Shown piece after piece: positions 43,743 through 53,769 of a stretch of DNA of 64,000 bases; positions within the stretch are counted from its first letter, which is position 1, and every line of letters begins with the position of its first letter. Under the pieces are notes generated by a model. It made no database searches and was not told the origin of the DNA. It was given only the letters and a program-made list of their open reading frames with translations. Made by a program: the position numbers and the translations under genes. Source of the DNA: Chitinophaga pendula. GTDB lineage: Bacteria; Bacteroidota; Bacteroidia; Chitinophagales; Chitinophagaceae. The stretch lies in NCBI RefSeq assembly GCF_020386615.1, contig NZ_CP077769.1, positions 5,939,501 through 6,003,500 on the forward strand, in the 5' to 3' direction.

Positions 43743-43769
43743 TCTTTTACAACCGGTTGCGCCCAGGGG

Positions 43770-45320
43770 CTATTCCGCATAACCTGGATTCTGCACAAGG
43801 CTAGGGTTTTTATCGCGTTGAGCTTTAGGAATAGGAAATAGTGTACGGAAGGCGCCGGACACCTGCTTAGCAGGCTTTCTCGCATCCAGGTATTTCCCAA
43901 AACGGATTAGATCCGTTCTACGACATCCTTCCCAGGCCATCTCCCTGGCCCGCTCCTTTAACATATCATCCAGCGTCAGTGCCGCAAAAGGCGCTAATCC
44001 CGCCCGGCTACGCAACGATGCACCGCCACCCTGCAAACCGCCATAACTGCGGTTCAGCGTAGCAATAGCATCTCCGGCAGCCCCATTACGCAAAGCAGCC
44101 TCTGCTTTGATCAGAATAATATCCCCCAGACGCACGACTACAAAATCATTACTCATATCTCCGGGCGTATCAGGTGTAAACTCATACTTGCGTGAGCGGG
44201 CGCCTACTAACCTGAATTTAGGATCTGTACTGGAAATTACCTCAATGTTCGGATCAAATATCAGCGGCAGGTTCACCTGCTTATCACGCAACGGATTACC
44301 ACTACGGTCATATTGCTGCCCCACCAGGAACATATCTCTGCGCTTATCCTGGCTATCAAATAAATTGTAGAAATCAGCCGGACTGCAGAAACCATTATAG
44401 GGCGATGCCCCTAGACCATATGTCTCATTGCTTTGATAATGCAGCGTGAACATCTGTATGTTAAAGCCATTCAACCCTCTTTTAGCATCGTATGGTATCA
44501 CAAAAATATTCTCCGGTGACTTCTCATTTTCAATCACAAAATTGTCAAAGAAATTATTCGATAACCCGTATATGTTGGCATTGATGATCGAGTCACAGGC
44601 TACCATACATTCATTCCACCGGGGAGCACCGGTATACACCTGCGCATTAAGATATAGTTTGGCCAACAGTGCAAACCCAAACCACTTCGTCACCTTGCCG
44701 TAAGAACTTTTATCAACAGTCCTGTTTAAATAAGGCAGGCTCGTTTTTAACTCATGCTCGATAAAGGCAAACACCTCTGCTCTTGGTCTGTTTTTCAACG
44801 ATGCCGGATCAGCATTAAAATCAGTAACAACAGGTACATTACCAAACAGATCCAGCGCCTGGTAATAATAAAATGCTCTCAGCGTGTTCAACTCCGCAAA
44901 TACCTTAGTGGTATCCAGTCCCGCAGGGATAGGCTTCAGGTTACTGACAGTATATTTGATCAGATTGATACGGGCAATACCACTGTAAATAAACTCCCAG
45001 GCACCATTCATAAATCCCAGGTTGGAAGTCCAGGTATGTAACCAAAGTTGCTGCCACTGACCATTGTCGTACCAGTCACTACCACGGGTAGGGACAATGA
45101 TTTCATCGGAGGTCACCTCCTGCAAACTGAATATATCTCCGTTAGCAAAACCACGTAGGGATATATAAGCAGGTGCCAGACCGGCTTCCACTTGTTCCGG
45201 CGTATTCCAGAAAGTGGTCGTCTGATTGTATACTTTAGAGTCCAGTTTGGTACAGCCATAAATGGTCACCAACAGGAAACAAATACTTATTAGCAGTTTC
45301 AATGTCTGATTGTGTTTCAT
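43770..45320 (-). CDS. RagB/SusD-family nutrient-uptake lipoprotein
   Basis: This surface lipoprotein of 516 residues partners the SusC-like transporter encoded 21 bp upstream. It has a lipoprotein signal (MKHNQTLKLLISICFLLVTI, then YGC with the lipidated Cys), the early LNTLRAFYYYQALDLFGNVP motif (about 144-163) diagnostic of SusD, and a C-terminal RagB/SusD domain with DDMLKERAREMAWEGCRRTD (about 452-471), which matches 'ERRxELAFEGxRxxDLIRxG'. Final segments YLDARKPAKQ and FPIPKAQRDKNPSLVQNPGY are the usual 'PIPxxExxxNPxLxQNPGY' ending. Length is standard. No enzyme genes accompany the pair, so the nutrient cannot be inferred from the neighbours. Confidence 0.95.
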   Translation of the reverse strand: MKHNQTLKLLISICFLLVTIYGCTKLDSKVYNQTTTFWNTPEQVEAGLAPAYISLRGFANGDIFSLQEVTSDEIIVPTRGSDWYDNGQWQQLWLHTWTSNLGFMNGAWEFIYSGIARINLIKYTVSNLKPIPAGLDTTKVFAELNTLRAFYYYQALDLFGNVPVVTDFNADPASLKNRPRAEVFAFIEHELKTSLPYLNRTVDKSSYGKVTKWFGFALLAKLYLNAQVYTGAPRWNECMVACDSIINANIYGLSNNFFDNFVIENEKSPENIFVIPYDAKRGLNGFNIQMFTLHYQSNETYGLGASPYNGFCSPADFYNLFDSQDKRRDMFLVGQQYDRSGNPLRDKQVNLPLIFDPNIEVISSTDPKFRLVGARSRKYEFTPDTPGDMSNDFVVVRLGDIILIKAEAALRNGAAGDAIATLNRSYGGLQGGGASLRSRAGLAPFAALTLDDMLKERAREMAWEGCRRTDLIRFGKYLDARKPAKQVSGAFRTLFPIPKAQRDKNPSLVQNPGYAE

Positions 45321-45341
45321 GATTAGAGGGCTTACCGGCTG

Positions 45342-48311
45342 TTAAAAATTCACGTTCACTCCAAATGAGAAAGATCGGGTCTTCGGATAGTAGTTACGAT
45401 CAATGTATCGCTTGTTACCATCCACTTTTACTTCAGGATCTATCCCTGGATACTTGGTGATCACAAACAGATTGTTCGATGCCACATAAATACGGAAGGA
45501 GTTGATACCTTTTATTGCATTAGCCTTGAAGTTATATCCCAGCGTCAAGTTTTCCATTCTGAGATAAGAAGCATTTCGCAGCCAATAGTCAGAGGGTTGC
45601 GGCTGCTCCTTAAATCCATTACTAAGCGCATCTTTGGTAACATTGTTCCCCGGCAAACGGGTAACACTCTCCAGGTTCAGTAAGGTGTTGGTGAATATCT
45701 TCGCACCACTTACGCCTCGCAGGAAGAAACTGAGATCAAACTGTTTAAAGGAGAAGTTACTGGTAAAACCATATGTGAACTTAGGCGTAGGGTCAATGTA
45801 AATGCGGTCATCATCTGTCGGGCTGGTAGTAGTCCCCACCCGCTTACCATCCTGGTAGTCGGTGAATAGCTGCTTACCGTTTGCATCCAATCCTTCAAAA
45901 TGATGCAGCCAGAATACGCCCGCAGGTTGTCCTACGATCAACCGGGTTACGTAAGCATTCGAAAGCCCACGCCCATCTGCAAATCCATAGTTACGCGCTG
46001 TAATAGACAAGTCAGCACCCTGGAATTTACCGGATAGGTTAGTGATCTTGTTACGCAGGGAAGCCACGTTAAGTGAAGCATTCCAGGTAAAGTTTTTACT
46101 CCTGATAATGTCACCGTTCAATGTTACCTCAATCCCCTTATTCGTTGCATTAGCCGCATTCGCGATCACACGGTTCGTCAGGAAAGGCGGTTGCGGCAGG
46201 TCGTATTGGAACAGCAGGTCTTTCGTCCTGTCGTTAAACACATCCACCGTACCATTCAACCGGCTGTTAAACAAGGAAAAGTCTAAACCAATGTTAAACG
46301 ATTGTCGTACCTCCCATTTCAGATCGGGGTTATTCAACTGGGTGATACCATAACCGTTCGACACATTACCATTGTTGTAATATGCTCCTACATTTCCATA
46401 CAACAGCTGATAAGGATACTGGCCGATATCTTCCTGGTTACCCGTAGTACCGTAGTTGATACGGAACTTCAGGTCATTGACCACCGTCACTTTCTTCATA
46501 AATTCTTCTCCGCTTATACGCCAGGCTACCGCCGCAGAGGGGAAATTACCCCAACGATGATTGCTGCCAAAGCGGGAAGAACCGTCTCTGCGGAAGTTGA
46601 AAGTCACGAGATATTTATCCGCATAGTTGTACACCACACGTCCTAAAAAGGATATCAACAGGTTCTCATCCTTAAAAGAAGCAATGTCATTCGGCTGGAT
46701 ATCCGTATTCAACCCCAGGTTATTATTCAGGAGATCCGGCAGCAGGAAACCTCTCGCACCTGCCTGAAATCCCTGGTTCACATACTTATTATATTCATAC
46801 ACACCCGTAATATCGATGTTATGTTTGCCGAAAGTCCGCTTAAGGTTAGCGTGCACATCAAAGGTGGTAAATACCTTATCGAAGTTGATCTTCGACGCAT
46901 ATGACTTGTTATTTTTCTCCGGGATACGTGGTTCAAAATAGTCTTCCAACTCATTGGTACGGGAGTTGGCAAGCAACGTACCTAGCGTAAGCCCCTGTGC
47001 CACCTGATAATCTATTTTAGCAGAACCCTGGGTAAAGTTCTCCCGTTTCTTATGATAGATTTGGTTCAGCCTGGCTACCGGGTTCTCCAGCTCAAAGTCT
47101 ATCAGCTGAAAATAGGAGCCGTCGGAATTCCTGACAGGATATACAGGAAGATAGTTATAGGTGAGGTTAAAGATAGTACTACCATCTTCTTTTGCGAAGT
47201 CGCGCTGATCCGGCAGCAGATCACGTTTGGTCAGGCTGGTGTTCAGCTGGTAGTTGATGGTAAGCCGGTCGTTCAGCGCCTTCTGATTCACGTTGATACG
47301 GCCTGTCAGCAGTTCTTTACCCGTATTCCTCACTACACCGTCTTGCTTGAGATAGTTAAAGGAAGCACGGTAGTTCAGCTTATCAGAGCCGCCACTTACA
47401 GATAGGTTATGGGAGTGAGACACCGCATCCCGGGTAATCTCTTTCTGCCAGTCTGTGTTGGCGCCTTTATCAGCTGCGTTACTCAAACCCAGATCCGATA
47501 CCGCTTTCCGCCATTCATCCGCACTTAGCATTTTCAACCGGTTGGATACACGCTCCACCGCTGCAAAAGCGCTGTATTCCAAAGAAGCCTTACCGCTACG
47601 GCCACGCTTGGTGGTAATAATGATAACACCATTGGCACCACGTGCACCATAGATCGCAGCAGAAGATGCATCCCTTAATATGTCATAAGATTCAATATCT
47701 CCAGGTGCAACAGAGTTGATACCTCGGTTAAAATCATCCATGGCAACACCATCTATCACCAGCAGCGGCGGTTGTCCCTGCAGAGAAGTAGATCCTCTTA
47801 AACGCACCGTCATACTGGAGTTCGGATCAGCACCGGGCTGCACAATAACCAAACCTGCTACCTTACCCTGCACCTGCTGCAACGGGTTAGCGATAACACC
47901 GGTATTGAATTCCTTCGTACTGATCTTGGTTACAGCACCGGTCACATCTTTCTTACGCTGTGTACCATAACCAACCACCACTACTTCCTCCAGTGCTTTA
48001 CCATTCTTCAACGTTACATTGAAAACGGTTTCATTACCGATAGCAATCTCTTTGTTATCATAACCAACAAAAGAGAATACTAACGTAGAGGCATTGTTGT
48101 TAATGTTTAATTTAAATGTACCATCCGGAGCAGTGATAGTACCTGTGTTGGTGCCTTTTACCATTACGGTTACCCCTGGTAACAGATCTCCGGATTGGTC
48201 ATCGCTAACCTTTCCCGAGATTACTTTCCCTTGCGCCAGACTTTGCTGTGCAAGGGAAAGTAACATAATAGAACACCAGGCAAGAATGCTTAGTAAACTT
48301 TGGGATTTCAT
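45342..48311 (-). CDS. SusC/RagA-type TonB-linked outer-membrane transporter
   Basis: This TonB-dependent receptor has 989 residues. It has a signal peptide (about 1-26, ending SLAQG), a carboxypeptidase-regulatory-like domain (about 29-105) with ISGKVSDDQSGDLLPGVTVM, the TonB-box-like LEEVVVVGYGTQRKKDVTGA (about 106-125), a plug with VRLRGSTSLQGQPPLLVIDG and ILRDASSAAIYGARGANGVI, and a barrel ending RSFSFGVNVNF with a terminal Phe. All are textbook SusC features. It starts at the ATG at 48311 after a 630-bp non-coding leader, is followed by susD after 21 bp, and the transcript ends at the hairpin near 43.72 kb. The NUDIX-winged-helix regulator upstream is the likely controller. Confidence 0.95.
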   Translation of the reverse strand: MKSQSLLSILAWCSIMLLSLAQQSLAQGKVISGKVSDDQSGDLLPGVTVMVKGTNTGTITAPDGTFKLNINNNASTLVFSFVGYDNKEIAIGNETVFNVTLKNGKALEEVVVVGYGTQRKKDVTGAVTKISTKEFNTGVIANPLQQVQGKVAGLVIVQPGADPNSSMTVRLRGSTSLQGQPPLLVIDGVAMDDFNRGINSVAPGDIESYDILRDASSAAIYGARGANGVIIITTKRGRSGKASLEYSAFAAVERVSNRLKMLSADEWRKAVSDLGLSNAADKGANTDWQKEITRDAVSHSHNLSVSGGSDKLNYRASFNYLKQDGVVRNTGKELLTGRINVNQKALNDRLTINYQLNTSLTKRDLLPDQRDFAKEDGSTIFNLTYNYLPVYPVRNSDGSYFQLIDFELENPVARLNQIYHKKRENFTQGSAKIDYQVAQGLTLGTLLANSRTNELEDYFEPRIPEKNNKSYASKINFDKVFTTFDVHANLKRTFGKHNIDITGVYEYNKYVNQGFQAGARGFLLPDLLNNNLGLNTDIQPNDIASFKDENLLISFLGRVVYNYADKYLVTFNFRRDGSSRFGSNHRWGNFPSAAVAWRISGEEFMKKVTVVNDLKFRINYGTTGNQEDIGQYPYQLLYGNVGAYYNNGNVSNGYGITQLNNPDLKWEVRQSFNIGLDFSLFNSRLNGTVDVFNDRTKDLLFQYDLPQPPFLTNRVIANAANATNKGIEVTLNGDIIRSKNFTWNASLNVASLRNKITNLSGKFQGADLSITARNYGFADGRGLSNAYVTRLIVGQPAGVFWLHHFEGLDANGKQLFTDYQDGKRVGTTTSPTDDDRIYIDPTPKFTYGFTSNFSFKQFDLSFFLRGVSGAKIFTNTLLNLESVTRLPGNNVTKDALSNGFKEQPQPSDYWLRNASYLRMENLTLGYNFKANAIKGINSFRIYVASNNLFVITKYPGIDPEVKVDGNKRYIDRNYYPKTRSFSFGVNVNF

Positions 48312-48944
48312 GACGTGGAATTATAATAAGCTATAATGAACAGGAGCCATTGTCCTGTATTAATTCTGGAATTGCCAACAATTGTTCTATAGTGAGACTC
48401 TTCAGCAGCACATTAGCTTCCTATAGGAACTATTTGTTAGTTATTGTAGACGGATTTTTTTTGATCTTGGTTGAAATAGTTTGGTCTTCATGTCACTTGG
48501 GTCACCACATCATTCTGCATGTAAATGTATGCGTAACTTCTACACAATCTTAATTAAAATATTTTGTTAAAAAAAACTTTTCTACTGGTTTTTCACAAAA
48601 CATATCGCCCCGCAAACTGCACGCACAGCAAGATGCAGCACAGCACTACATTCCCTGGCTCAACTATTATCCGTACACTTTTACGCCAAAAAAACATAGC
48701 AATAGCGGGTCAAAAAAATATCAACATGATAATTCCTGCACACCCCTTTAGCATGGCGCAACACAATTCTCTCAATTTTTTCGGCAAAACATCACTATTC
48801 TTAATGTCGATCGATGGAAATACTGTTTTTAAGACACCAAACAGCTGATCTGAGCTAATTACACACGCGGCACTTGTACTTAATTAACATTGCTGAATTA
48901 TTGTTCTCTGAAGGGGTCACTATAAAGTAAAGAGAGTGGTCACA
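48312..48944. other. 633-bp non-coding leader region before the second SusC gene
   Basis: No coding, RNA or terminator feature is supported here. The sequence is A+T-rich, with several poly-A and poly-T runs (e.g. around 48572-48580 and 48710-48718). I found no full TTTG/TAnnTTTG promoter. It probably contains the promoter and operator of the SusCD operon, given that the NrtR/AraR-like regulator gene ends just upstream, but I cannot point to the site. Confidence 0.5.
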
Positions 48945-49664
48945 CTAGAAATCGATGCCTAAATATCCTTTTCTCCTGGGGTCAAACTTCTCTGCATTGA
49001 ACTCATATAATCTCGCAGGACGATGTGGCACATCTTCCTCCTCTTCATTTAAGTCCGTCAACAATCCCGTAGACAGAAACTTCTTCCGGAAGTTCCGGCG
49101 GTCCAGCTTTACATCCAATATCGATTCATAAAGACACTGCAACTCCCGTAGAGAGAACTTACGTGGTAGCAGGTTGAATACAATAGGATGCTCAATTACC
49201 TTGCGTTGTAATCGCTCGTAACATACATCGAGGATCTCCTTGTGGTCAAATGCCAACTGCTGGATATCCTTCACCGAATGCCAATGCAGATCATAATCCC
49301 CTCCCTGTATGTCATAATGCTCAATATTGACCAGCGAATAGTACGCGATCGTGACGACTCTCCCCGCCGGATGACGCCTTACCCGACCAAACGACTGTAC
49401 CTGCTCCATATACAGGTTCTCCAGCCCCGTCCTGTCCTTGAGTACCCGGTAGGCCGCTACATCCAGCTCTTCGTCCGGATGGACAATATTGCCCACCAAC
49501 GACCATTTACCTTTGAATTCCTCCAGGTCAGACTTGATCAGCAGTACTTTCAACTCGCTGTTGTCAAAACCGAAAATGACACAATCCACAGAGATGGCGA
49601 TCTTAAAATAATCCCTGATCTCGGAAAAATGCTTGTTAATGTTTTTGCTCTGCGTTGATAACAT
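48945..49664 (-). CDS. NUDIX-domain transcriptional regulator, NrtR/AraR-like
   Basis: This predicted DNA-binding regulator of 239 residues has an N-terminal NUDIX fold and a C-terminal winged helix. The NUDIX part spans about 20-145 (ISVDCVIFGFDNSELKVLLI, WSLVGNIVHPDEELDVAAYR). The catalytic box is degenerate: GNIVHPDEELDVAAYRVLKD lacks the GX5EX7REUXEE(X)2GU signature, as expected for sugar-sensing NrtR relatives that no longer hydrolyse. The C-terminal part (about 165-235) has PRKFSLRELQCLYESILDVK, then RRNFRKKFLSTGLL, the typical winged helix. I use the ATG at 49664; the frame reaches a TTG at 49691. In Bacteroides a homolog (AraR) senses L-arabinose and controls arabinose genes; here the neighbour is a SusCD pair, so control of that operon is inferred. 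Confidence 0.82.
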   Translation of the reverse strand: MLSTQSKNINKHFSEIRDYFKIAISVDCVIFGFDNSELKVLLIKSDLEEFKGKWSLVGNIVHPDEELDVAAYRVLKDRTGLENLYMEQVQSFGRVRRHPAGRVVTIAYYSLVNIEHYDIQGGDYDLHWHSVKDIQQLAFDHKEILDVCYERLQRKVIEHPIVFNLLPRKFSLRELQCLYESILDVKLDRRNFRKKFLSTGLLTDLNEEEEDVPHRPARLYEFNAEKFDPRRKGYLGIDF

Positions 49665-49914
49665 AGTCGTGGAATAATAACCGATACACAAACGTCAGCA
49701 AGTAACCGGCTTTACAAAACGCAATACCCGACAGATGGTTCGCTCCTCTGAGTTTTCATAGCGGCTAGATTAGATTTTGGTTGTCGCAAATAACAGGGTG
49801 AAATGTGGTCCGTATTATGCTGCTGTTCTGGTGATAAGTTCCCTATTACTTCATGTTGTTAACACAACAAAAAGTTAGGATATTTTAAAGAATAAACATG
49901 GAACTTTCACAAAA

Positions 49915-51555
49915 TTATTTTCCTGCTCCACGCTCATAAACAGCCTTCCCACCACTATAAGTAGCCACCACCCGCGTTTTCAGCACTTTATCATATGGTA
50001 TTACCAACAGGTCCTGATCCAGGACTACAAAGTCCGCATACTTTCCTTTCTCCAAACTCCCCTTCTCATGCTCCTCAAATCCAGCCTTGGCCGCCCATAT
50101 CGTCATCCCCCGCAACGCATCCTGCCGGCTTAATGCATTCTCCGGCTGAAACCCTCCCTGCGGATACCCCGAAGCATCCATACGGGCAGTCGCCGCCAGA
50201 AAAGTCTTCAACGGATTAATATCCTCTACCGGAAAATCAGTCCCCAACGGTATCCATCCATTCTGCTGCAATAACTGCTGATAAGCATAGGCCTCCTTCA
50301 CACGTACCGGCCCCAGCCGCTCAGCAGCCCAATACATATCAGAGGTCGCATGGGTAGGCTGCACAGATGGAACAATGTTGTAATTACCAAAGAGCGCAAA
50401 GTCAGCACTATCCACCACCTGCGCATGCTCTATACGCCATCTCCGGTCATTCTTCCCTTTCAACACTTTCGCGTATATACGCAATATCTCCCGGTTCGCA
50501 GAATCGCCTATAGCATGTGTACACATCTGAAAACCAGTATTCACCAGCTTTTCCGCACGTTCCTCAAAATAAGCCTTATCCTTCAGCAGGAAACCTACCC
50601 AACCCGGACGGTCCGTATATGCATGTATCAAACATGCTCCACGCGACCCTAAGGCTCCGTCAGCATAACATTTAAAACCACCTACATTAAGATGAGCCGT
50701 TTTATAAGGCCCCCGCTTCAAATAACGGTCATAGTTCACTGGTACATCCGAAAGCATCACATAAATACGCATCTTCAACTTACCCGCCTGCTGCAGACTG
50801 TCAATCACCGATACATCATTGTACATCAATCCGCAATCCGTCACAGAGGTCAATCCTGCCGCAAAACAATTACGCTCCGCTGCCAGCAACGCCTCCGATT
50901 GTTGCTGTACATCAGGAGCAGGCAGCTTCTCCAGCAATAGCCGCACCGCATTATCCACCAATATACCGGTCAGTTTCCCCTGCCGCATCTCTATCTCGCC
51001 GCCTGCTACCTGCTGCCCGGGCTGTATACCCGCCAGCTGCAACGCCGCCTGGTTGGCAATAGCCGCATGACCATCCACTCTCCCCAACGCTACCGGCCGG
51101 TCAGGAAATAAACTGTCCAATGCCGCCTTATCCGGAAATACCTTATCCTGCCAATCATTCTGATCCCATCCCCTCCCAACGATCCATCCCCTAGGATGCG
51201 CAGCGGCAAATGTTTTCACCTTATCCAATACCGCCTCCCAACTCTTCGTCCCTTCCAGCGCCACCTGCTGCGAGGCATAACCATAACCCTGGAAATGCGC
51301 GTGCGCATCAATAAAGCCGGGATACACAAAAGCCCCTTGCACATCCTTCACCTCCTTCGCATCATACCGGGCCAATATATCCTCCGAACTGCCCGTCGCC
51401 AATATCTTACCGTCTTTCACAGCCATAGCACTAACTTTGCCAAAGGCCGAATCAACCGTATAAATAGTCGCATGATGTATGATAAGGTCCGCCTGCTGAC
51501 GGGTATTACAGGCAAATAAAGCTCCTAGTAACAGGATGCCGGATATTGATTTCAT
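49915..51555 (-). CDS. YtcJ-like amidohydrolase, lipoprotein
   Basis: This metal-dependent amidohydrolase (PF07969-type) has 546 residues. The N-terminus MKSISGILLLGALFACNTRQ carries a lipobox with Cys16, so the protein is probably an envelope lipoprotein. The TIM-barrel metal site is visible: GFIDAHAHFQGYG (about 84-96) with the HxH pair, then RVDGHAAIAN, MCTHAIGDSANREIL (about 343-357) and RIEHAQVVD (about 378-386); ending with PLGTDFPVEDINPLKTFLAA. It follows the YtcJ/exoenzyme-regulator-like pattern of unknown substrate; relatives hydrolyse formamide, N-acyl or cyclic amide compounds. The ATG at 51555 is preferred over the longer open frame to 51600. It is divergent from ligA. Confidence 0.85.
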   Translation of the reverse strand: MKSISGILLLGALFACNTRQQADLIIHHATIYTVDSAFGKVSAMAVKDGKILATGSSEDILARYDAKEVKDVQGAFVYPGFIDAHAHFQGYGYASQQVALEGTKSWEAVLDKVKTFAAAHPRGWIVGRGWDQNDWQDKVFPDKAALDSLFPDRPVALGRVDGHAAIANQAALQLAGIQPGQQVAGGEIEMRQGKLTGILVDNAVRLLLEKLPAPDVQQQSEALLAAERNCFAAGLTSVTDCGLMYNDVSVIDSLQQAGKLKMRIYVMLSDVPVNYDRYLKRGPYKTAHLNVGGFKCYADGALGSRGACLIHAYTDRPGWVGFLLKDKAYFEERAEKLVNTGFQMCTHAIGDSANREILRIYAKVLKGKNDRRWRIEHAQVVDSADFALFGNYNIVPSVQPTHATSDMYWAAERLGPVRVKEAYAYQQLLQQNGWIPLGTDFPVEDINPLKTFLAATARMDASGYPQGGFQPENALSRQDALRGMTIWAAKAGFEEHEKGSLEKGKYADFVVLDQDLLVIPYDKVLKTRVVATYSGGKAVYERGAGK

Positions 51556-51657
51556 AGTGTGTTGTTTATTTTGGTTGACATACGCCGTAAAAAAATACAC
51601 CTGGTAAACCGGTGCGTTGGCGATAAAGATTAAATTTACGCACAGTTTTGATTAATT

Positions 51658-53763
51658 ATGTATACAAAGGAAATAGAAATCACCCTCGCGCAGCTGGCAA
51701 AAGACCTGCTGGCAAAATTACAGCAGGACCAGTTATTACAGGATAACAACGCCACCATGGAAGCCCTGCGCCGCGTGATCACCTATAATGACTGGAGATA
51801 TTACGTACAGAGCGATCCGGTACTCAGCGATTATGAATACGATCAGCTGTTCGCCTGGCTCAAAAAACTGGAGGTAGAAAACCCTCACCTCGTCAGCCCC
51901 GACTCCCCTACTCAACGGGTCGCACTGGGCCTTACCAAAAACTTCCCCACCGTACAACATCTCGTGCCAATGCTCAGCCTCGAGAACTCCTACGATGCCG
52001 ACGACCTCAACGACTGGGATCGTAAAAATCGCGAGATCAGTGCCCTCTCCGAGATCGAATACTGTATCGAACCTAAATTCGATGGCGCCAGCATCTCCCT
52101 GATCTATGAAAATGATCAATTGGTACGGGGCGCCACCCGCGGTGATGGCGTAGCCGGCGACGACATCACCACCAATATCAAACAGATACGATCCATCCCC
52201 CTGTCTGCCAACTTCTCCTCCTTCGGCATACATACCATCGAAATAAGAGGCGAAGTGCTGATCAATAAAAATACCTTCAAAGCATTCAACGAACAGCGTG
52301 CCGCCGACAACCTCCCGCCACTGGCAAATCCCCGCAACGCCGCCTCCGGCTCCCTCCGCATGGTAGATCCCCGCGAAGTAGCCAAACGAGGCCTCGAAGC
52401 ATTCCTCTATCATATGAGCTATCATACCATGGAGCCGGGAACGACAGCACCCAAAGAAATAAAAACCCATAGCAATACACTCGACCTCCTCTCCAACCTA
52501 GGCTTCCGCAGCCCCGCCAAAGAAAAGAAGGTCCTCAAAGGCATACAGGCCGTCATCGACTATTGCAACGCATTCGAAACCGAACGCGATAACCTGCCCT
52601 ACGAAATAGATGGCATGGTCATCAAAGTCAATGACTACGAACTGCAAGATAAAATGGGCATGACCACCCACCACCCCAGGTGGGCTATGGCCTACAAATT
52701 CAGAGCCCGCCAGGCTACCAGCAAACTACGCAAAGTAGAATTCCAGGTAGGCCGCACCGGCTCCATCACACCGGTAGCCAAGATAGACCCCGTTCCCATC
52801 GGCGGCGTAACCGTAGGCTCCATCTCCCTCTTCAATGAAGACGTAGTACGCGAAAAAGATCTCATGATCGGCGATACCGTCCTCGTAGAAAGAGCCGGCG
52901 ACGTAATCCCCTACATCGTTAAGTCGATCGCCGACCTACGCGATGGCGCCGAAGCACCCATCGTATTCCCGACACATTGCCCCGTTTGTAAAGACCCCCT
53001 CTACAAACCCGAAGGAGAAAGCGTATGGCGCTGCGTCAACATCAACTGTGAAGCACAAGTCGTAGAACGCATCATCCACTTCGTCAGCAAAGATGCCATG
53101 GATATCCGCAGCTTCGGCGAAAGCAACGTGCGCAAGTTCTACCAGCTTGGCCTGCTCAAAGACATACCGGGCATCTATGAACTGGACTTCAGCAAACTCG
53201 AACAACTGGAGGGCTTTGGCAAAAAATCACTGTCCAATCTGCAATCCGCTATCGAACAATCCAAAACACAACCCCTCCACCGCCTCATATTCGGACTGGG
53301 CATTAGATACGTAGGCGAGACCACCGCCAAAACATTGGCCAACTCCGTCTCCCACCTGCTAGAACTTAAAGACCGCTCCGAAGAAGCCATCCTCGCACTC
53401 GAAGATATCGGCCCTAAAGTAGCCGGCTCCATCCGCCAGTTCTTCAGCATCCATGATAACATCCATATGCTCGAAAAACTGGAACAACTGGGTATCAGCC
53501 TGACCAATACCAAAGGATCCCTCAGCGCCGAAGGCACCCTCAGCGGACAAACATTCCTCTTCACCGGCACCCTTCATAAACTCAAACGTAGCGATGCCGA
53601 AGAAATGGTTGAACAGCAGGGTGGCAAAATCCTCAGCGGCGTCAGCAGCAAACTCAATTACCTCATCGTTGGCGATGATGCCGGCAGCAAACTGGAAAAA
53701 GCCAAAAAAATCAATACCATTAAGATCCTGACAGAAGATGAGTTCCTTAAACTCATTCAATAA
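51658..53763 (+). CDS. ligA: NAD+-dependent DNA ligase
   Basis: This replicative and repair DNA ligase of 701 residues seals nicks with NAD+. Domains in order: Ia NAD-binding region (about 20-75) with YYVQSDPVLSDYEYDQLF; adenylation domain with the KFDG motif (Lys140 is the AMP-accepting residue) and LVRGATRGDGVAGDDIT; an OB fold with RTGSITPVAKIDPVPIGGVT; a Zn finger (CPVCKDPLYKPEG...CVNINCE, four Cys); helix-hairpin-helix repeats (about 495-600); and a C-terminal BRCT domain (about 625-701, LFTGTLHKLKRSDAEEMVEQ). Nothing is missing. The ATG at 51658 is the natural start. tadA follows after 6 bp, so the genes form an operon. Adenine-rich and cytosine-rich codons dominate here. Confidence 0.97.
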   Translation: MYTKEIEITLAQLAKDLLAKLQQDQLLQDNNATMEALRRVITYNDWRYYVQSDPVLSDYEYDQLFAWLKKLEVENPHLVSPDSPTQRVALGLTKNFPTVQHLVPMLSLENSYDADDLNDWDRKNREISALSEIEYCIEPKFDGASISLIYENDQLVRGATRGDGVAGDDITTNIKQIRSIPLSANFSSFGIHTIEIRGEVLINKNTFKAFNEQRAADNLPPLANPRNAASGSLRMVDPREVAKRGLEAFLYHMSYHTMEPGTTAPKEIKTHSNTLDLLSNLGFRSPAKEKKVLKGIQAVIDYCNAFETERDNLPYEIDGMVIKVNDYELQDKMGMTTHHPRWAMAYKFRARQATSKLRKVEFQVGRTGSITPVAKIDPVPIGGVTVGSISLFNEDVVREKDLMIGDTVLVERAGDVIPYIVKSIADLRDGAEAPIVFPTHCPVCKDPLYKPEGESVWRCVNINCEAQVVERIIHFVSKDAMDIRSFGESNVRKFYQLGLLKDIPGIYELDFSKLEQLEGFGKKSLSNLQSAIEQSKTQPLHRLIFGLGIRYVGETTAKTLANSVSHLLELKDRSEEAILALEDIGPKVAGSIRQFFSIHDNIHMLEKLEQLGISLTNTKGSLSAEGTLSGQTFLFTGTLHKLKRSDAEEMVEQQGGKILSGVSSKLNYLIVGDDAGSKLEKAKKINTIKILTEDEFLKLIQ

Positions 53764-53769
53764 TAAGGC

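Noticed and set aside
51736..52470. 244-codon minus-strand frame opposite ligA
   Set aside because: It lies entirely antisense to the well-supported ligase gene. The composition (Gly, Ala, Val, Phe-rich) is what the complement of C-rich codons produces, and no family motif is seen.
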